Shown: positions 5,629 through 6,999 of the stretch, in pieces | Layout: each line of letters opens with the position of its first letter | Position numbering within the stretch: the stretch's first letter is position 1 | DNA from: an uncultured Brevibacterium sp. | GTDB lineage: Bacteria; Actinomycetota; Actinomycetes; Actinomycetales; Brevibacteriaceae | NCBI GenBank assembly: GCA_902489185.1 | Contig: CABTZC010000108.1 | Span: 1 to 6,999 of the forward strand | Direction of reading: 5' to 3' | DNA length: 6,999 nt | The notes under the pieces: model-generated | What the model saw: only the letters and a program-made list of their open reading frames with translations | The model's database searches: none | What the model was told of the DNA's origin: nothing | Translations under genes and position numbers: made by a program

Positions 5629-6714
5629 ATGACGGTTTCGAAAGCGTATGTTTTGAATGAGCGTCCTACTGGGGCGCCTGACGCCAACACGTTTGCGGTC
5701 AAGGAGATCCCCGTGCGCGCGCCCGGTGAGGGTGAGCTGTTGCTGCGCACCTTGTACTTGTCCCTTGACCCGTACATGCGGGGGCGTTTGTCAGAGGCGA
5801 AGTCGTACGCCAAGCCTGTTGAGTTGGGGGAGGTGATGGTGGGTGCCACCGTCGCCGAGGTCGTTGACTCCAACGCTGACGGGTTCAGCAACGGTGACAT
5901 TGTGTTGGGGTACGGCGGTTGGCAGACGTATTCGGTGGAGCGTGCCAAGTACGTGCGCAAGTTGGACCCGAATGTTGTTCCGGTGACCACTGCTCTGGGT
6001 GTTTTGGGTATGCCTGGGTTCACGGCGTATGCCGGCCTGTTGGTGATAGGGAAGCCGCAGCCGGGTGAGACTGTCGCGGTTGCCGCGGCTACCGGTCCCG
6101 TTGGTTCCGCCGTGGGTCAGATTGCGAAGATCAAGGGTGCCCGCGCGGTGGGGATCGCTGGTGGCCCGCAGAAAGTTGAGCAGTTGCGTGAGTTCGGGTT
6201 CGACGTGTGTACAGACCACCGCGACCCAGACTTCAAGCAGAACCTGCGTGATGCGGTTGGTAAGGGTTCGTGGGTTGAACGCGGTGGCGCGGTTGTAAGC
6301 CGCCGAGGTGCTGGCGAGGAATCTGCACCGTCAGGTATCGACGTGTACTTTGAGAACGTCGGTGGCGCAGTGTGGCAGGCGGTCATGCCGTTGCTCAACA
6401 CGTTTGCGCGTGTGCCGGTGTGTGGTCTTGTGGCCAATTACAACGGAACAACCGACCCGTCGCCTGCCGGTGGTATGGAGAAACTCATGATGCTCTCACT
6501 GGCGAAGTCGTTGACCATCCGCGGGTTTATTCAGTCCGAGTTTGTTCGCGACCTTGAGCCACAGTTCTTGAAAGACATGACCGAATGGGTGGCTTCTGGC
6601 CAGGTGAAGTACCTGGAAGACATCACGAACGGGTTTGAGAACACGGTCGATGCGTTTGTGGGCATGCTGGAAGGCAAGAACTTCGGTAAAACCATTGTGA
6701 AGTTCGCTGACTAA
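5629..6714 (+). CDS. NADP-dependent oxidoreductase, CurA/LTB4-dehydrogenase-like
   Basis: Medium-chain dehydrogenase/reductase of the zinc-free leukotriene B4 dehydrogenase/curcumin reductase group, which uses NADPH to reduce the C=C bond of alpha,beta-unsaturated ketones and aldehydes. The 361 residues show the N-terminal substrate domain with LSLDPYMRGR (44-53), typical of this group, and then GMPGFTAYAGL (127-137). The Rossmann domain has AATGPVGSAVGQIAKIKGARAVGIAGG (153-179) and GIDVYFENVGG (236-246). The C-terminus returns to the substrate domain (IRGF at 297-300, FGKTIVKF at 352-359). No catalytic zinc ligand pattern is seen. It is longer than the roughly 340 residues usual for the family, owing to a Gly/Arg/Ser/Glu-rich stretch at about 211-235 before GIDVYFEN. 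AAAGGAG at 5617-5623, five bases before the ATG, sets the start. The upstream terminator implies its own promoter, which I could not identify. The physiological substrate is unknown. Confidence 0.9.
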   Translation: MTVSKAYVLNERPTGAPDANTFAVKEIPVRAPGEGELLLRTLYLSLDPYMRGRLSEAKSYAKPVELGEVMVGATVAEVVDSNADGFSNGDIVLGYGGWQTYSVERAKYVRKLDPNVVPVTTALGVLGMPGFTAYAGLLVIGKPQPGETVAVAAATGPVGSAVGQIAKIKGARAVGIAGGPQKVEQLREFGFDVCTDHRDPDFKQNLRDAVGKGSWVERGGAVVSRRGAGEESAPSGIDVYFENVGGAVWQAVMPLLNTFARVPVCGLVANYNGTTDPSPAGGMEKLMMLSLAKSLTIRGFIQSEFVRDLEPQFLKDMTEWVASGQVKYLEDITNGFENTVDAFVGMLEGKNFGKTIVKFAD

Positions 6715-6730
6715 CGGCTGTTCGCGCAAG

Positions 6731-6774
6731 AAAGCCCCGGAGCAGTTCAGATCGAAGTGTTCCGGGGCTTTTCC
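6731..6774. terminator. Bidirectional terminator between converging genes
   Basis: AAAGCCCCGGA (6731-6741) pairs perfectly with TCCGGGGCTTT (6761-6771), and the stem can extend by three more pairs (one G-U) around a 13-base loop. A T tract of four follows on the plus strand (6769-6772) and one of three on the minus strand. It lies 16 bases after the oxidoreductase stop and 15 bases beyond the stop of the minus-strand gene at 6787, so it can serve both. Confidence 0.8.
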
Positions 6775-6786
6775 CGTCAGGGGTTG

Positions 6787-6999
6787 TCAGTATGCTCCGG
6801 GTGGAGGCGGCTGGAAGCGGCTGTCAGAGTTATCTGAACTGCCCTGGTAACCCTGGTTATCTTGTTGCGGGTAGCCCGGTTGTGGCGCAGAACCGTAGCC
6901 TGTCCCGCCATAGGGAGCGGACCCGTAGCCACCAGGTTGGCTGCCCGGCTGACTTCCAAACTGGCCACCACCTGCGGGGTAACCACCTGGCTGACTTCC
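6787..6999 (-). CDS. Gly/Gln/Pro/Tyr-rich C-terminal tail of an unidentified protein (partial)
   Basis: The last 70 codons of a minus-strand gene whose start lies beyond the right edge; the frame is open from 6999 to a TGA at 6787-6789. The visible part is entirely low complexity. It has repeated GSQPG units (two overlapping near visible residues 15-21), GGY and GYGSAP-type units, then a Gln/Asn/Ser/Asp stretch, ending in RFQPPPPGAY. There is no hydrophobic segment and no recognisable domain. Such tails occur on many unrelated actinobacterial membrane and envelope proteins, so no function is assigned. The reading is supported by steady codon choice, the low-complexity composition and the terminator just past the stop. 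A competing 69-residue frame on the same strand (6777-6986) lacks this regularity and is judged a shadow. Confidence 0.7.
   Translation of the reverse strand, partial: GSQPGGYPAGGGQFGSQPGSQPGGYGSAPYGGTGYGSAPQPGYPQQDNQGYQGSSDNSDSRFQPPPPGAY

Noticed and set aside
6777..6986. A 69-residue minus-strand frame overlapping the Gly/Gln-rich tail
   Set aside because: It is out of frame with the open-ended repetitive tail, has no ribosome binding site, and shows no motif.

Overview
The window looks like chromosomal DNA from an actinobacterium. The DNA is fairly GC-rich. Strong AAGGAG-type ribosome binding sites precede the metabolic genes, while two other genes look leaderless. The proteins are typically actinobacterial: a class II aldolase, a UMF1-type transporter and a PimC/PimD-like acyl-CoA dehydrogenase pair. 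I see no transposase, integrase, phage gene, CRISPR array, tRNA or rRNA. The genus cannot be fixed from this sequence.

Layout, left to right. (1) Positions 1-92 hold no gene I can support. (2) A complete class II fructose-bisphosphate aldolase gene lies on the minus strand (93-1115). (3) Across a 164-bp divergent intergenic region, a UMF1/Atg22-like major facilitator transporter runs on the plus strand (1280-2725). (4) Convergent with it is a 75-residue two-helix membrane protein on the minus strand (2749-2976). (5) A 154-bp divergent region carries a clear candidate promoter and two tandem inverted-repeat elements of one design. (6) It leads into two adjacent acyl-CoA dehydrogenase genes on the plus strand (3131-4315 and 4386-5537), closed by a strong intrinsic terminator at 5546-5595. 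(7) A CurA/leukotriene-B4-dehydrogenase-like NADPH oxidoreductase follows on the plus strand (5629-6714). (8) A second hairpin (6731-6774) separates it from the 3' end of a converging minus-strand gene that encodes a Gly/Gln/Pro/Tyr-rich tail and runs off the right edge.

How they fit together: the two dehydrogenases resemble the large and small subunits of pimeloyl-CoA-type or steroid side-chain-type heteromeric acyl-CoA dehydrogenases. Only the first keeps a plausible catalytic glutamate, so they probably form one enzyme from one transcript. The oxidoreductase may handle related alpha,beta-unsaturated carbonyl compounds, but the terminator makes it a separate transcription unit. The aldolase is a housekeeping glycolysis/gluconeogenesis gene with no evident functional link to the rest.

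Most of the window is ordinary metabolism. The most interesting signal is regulatory: two tandem copies of a GAAC-GACT-spacer-AGTC-spacer-GTTC element in the dehydrogenase leader. No regulator gene for it is present here.
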